NCBI GenBank assembly: GCA_030054235.1
Contig: JASGCG010000103.1
Location: forward strand, 1-6,309
Direction: 5' to 3'
Length of the DNA: 6,309 bases
Source: Bacteroidia bacterium
GTDB taxonomy: Bacteria; Planctomycetota; Phycisphaerae; Phycisphaerales; SM1A02
In this document: positions 6,128 through 6,309 of the stretch, in pieces
How the letters are laid out: every line of letters starts with the position of its first letter
How positions within the stretch are numbered: position 1 is the first letter of the stretch
Position numbers and translations under genes: made by a program
Notes under the pieces: model-generated
The model's input: only the letters and a program-made list of their open reading frames with translations
Told to the model about the DNA's origin: nothing
Database searches by the model: none

Positions 6128-6309
6128 ATGATCCAACGCCTTGGCATCGTTGCATGTGCGCTCGCCTTCGCCACCGGGTGCGAGCGATCGAACCGGATCG
6201 CGGTGATCTTCGACGAGACCGGCTCGCAAGCCGCGCTCGGCACGCCCGCGTGGAAGGGTGCGCAACTCGCCTTGCAGCGGACAAATCCACCGGCATGGGT
6301 CCTGGATCA
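6128..6309 (+). CDS. Lipoprotein, probable periplasmic substrate-binding protein of an ABC transporter (5' part, cut by window edge)
   Basis: The first 60 codons are visible and the gene continues past the right edge. Residues 1-17 form a short signal peptide with Arg4 and a hydrophobic core, ending in a lipobox A-T-G-C18. After a short linker (ERSN), the sequence RIAVIFDETGSQAALG, then PAWKGAQLALQ, follows the opening pattern of Leu/Ile/Val-type binding proteins (Peripla_BP_6, LivK-like): a beta strand, a T-G turn, then a G-x-x-A/L helix. The ligand cannot be predicted from this fragment. The start is supported by the TACACT hexamer 6 nt upstream and by the signal peptide beginning at the ATG. 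Lipoprotein: fairly confident. Binding-protein family: moderate, since only about 40 mature residues are seen. Confidence 0.75.
   Translation, partial: MIQRLGIVACALAFATGCERSNRIAVIFDETGSQAALGTPAWKGAQLALQRTNPPAWVLD

Noticed and set aside
1..6309. Search for tRNA, rRNA, CRISPR, insertion-sequence ends, riboswitches or a defence cassette.
   Set aside because: No spaced direct repeats, transposase-like frame, tRNA-like cloverleaf or other such signal was seen. Nearly all the sequence is accounted for by five genes, and the two intergenic gaps are only 45 and 70 bp.

Overview
The window looks like a GC-rich (about two thirds G+C by eye) chromosomal piece from the Planctomycetota, or possibly a relative in the PVC group. 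The main evidence is a gene pair typical of that group, on the minus strand: a large heme-motif protein with DUF1549 and DUF1553 domains, followed by a Tat-exported DUF1501 protein. The window is almost fully coding. It has no RNA genes, CRISPR arrays or mobile elements that I can see.

Layout. Left part (minus strand, 1-3487): the start of a DUF1501 gene cut by the window edge, preceded by the complete DUF1549/DUF1553 gene with an internal LamG-like domain. The two overlap by ATGA. Middle (3488-3532): a 45-bp divergent promoter region. Right part (plus strand, 3533-6057): a TPR-sulfotransferase gene coupled through a TGATG stop/start overlap to a formylglycine-generating enzyme (FGE) that carries a lipoprotein signal. 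Then comes a 70-bp gap with a palindrome and a promoter (6058-6127). Last is the start of a lipoprotein gene (6128-6309, cut by the edge) resembling periplasmic substrate-binding proteins of ABC transporters.

How the genes fit together. The sulfotransferase would add sulfate from PAPS to an unidentified acceptor. FGE converts the active-site cysteine of sulfatases to formylglycine, which activates enzymes that remove sulfate. DUF1549/DUF1553 and DUF1501 genes often accompany sulfatases in planctomycetes. The region therefore suggests sulfated-glycan or sulfated-protein metabolism at the cell envelope. No sulfatase gene lies inside the window, so this is inference.

The strongest unexpected signal is regulatory. 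All three genes that head a transcription unit have a TANNNT hexamer exactly 6 nt before the start codon (TACACT, TACGAT, TACACT). This is the geometry expected if transcription starts at the first base of the start codon, giving leaderless mRNAs. The two genes joined to an upstream gene by overlap lack the motif. At the divergent junction the two promoters overlap so closely that they probably cannot be occupied together. A second global signal is a roughly tenfold excess of the palindrome CGATCG.
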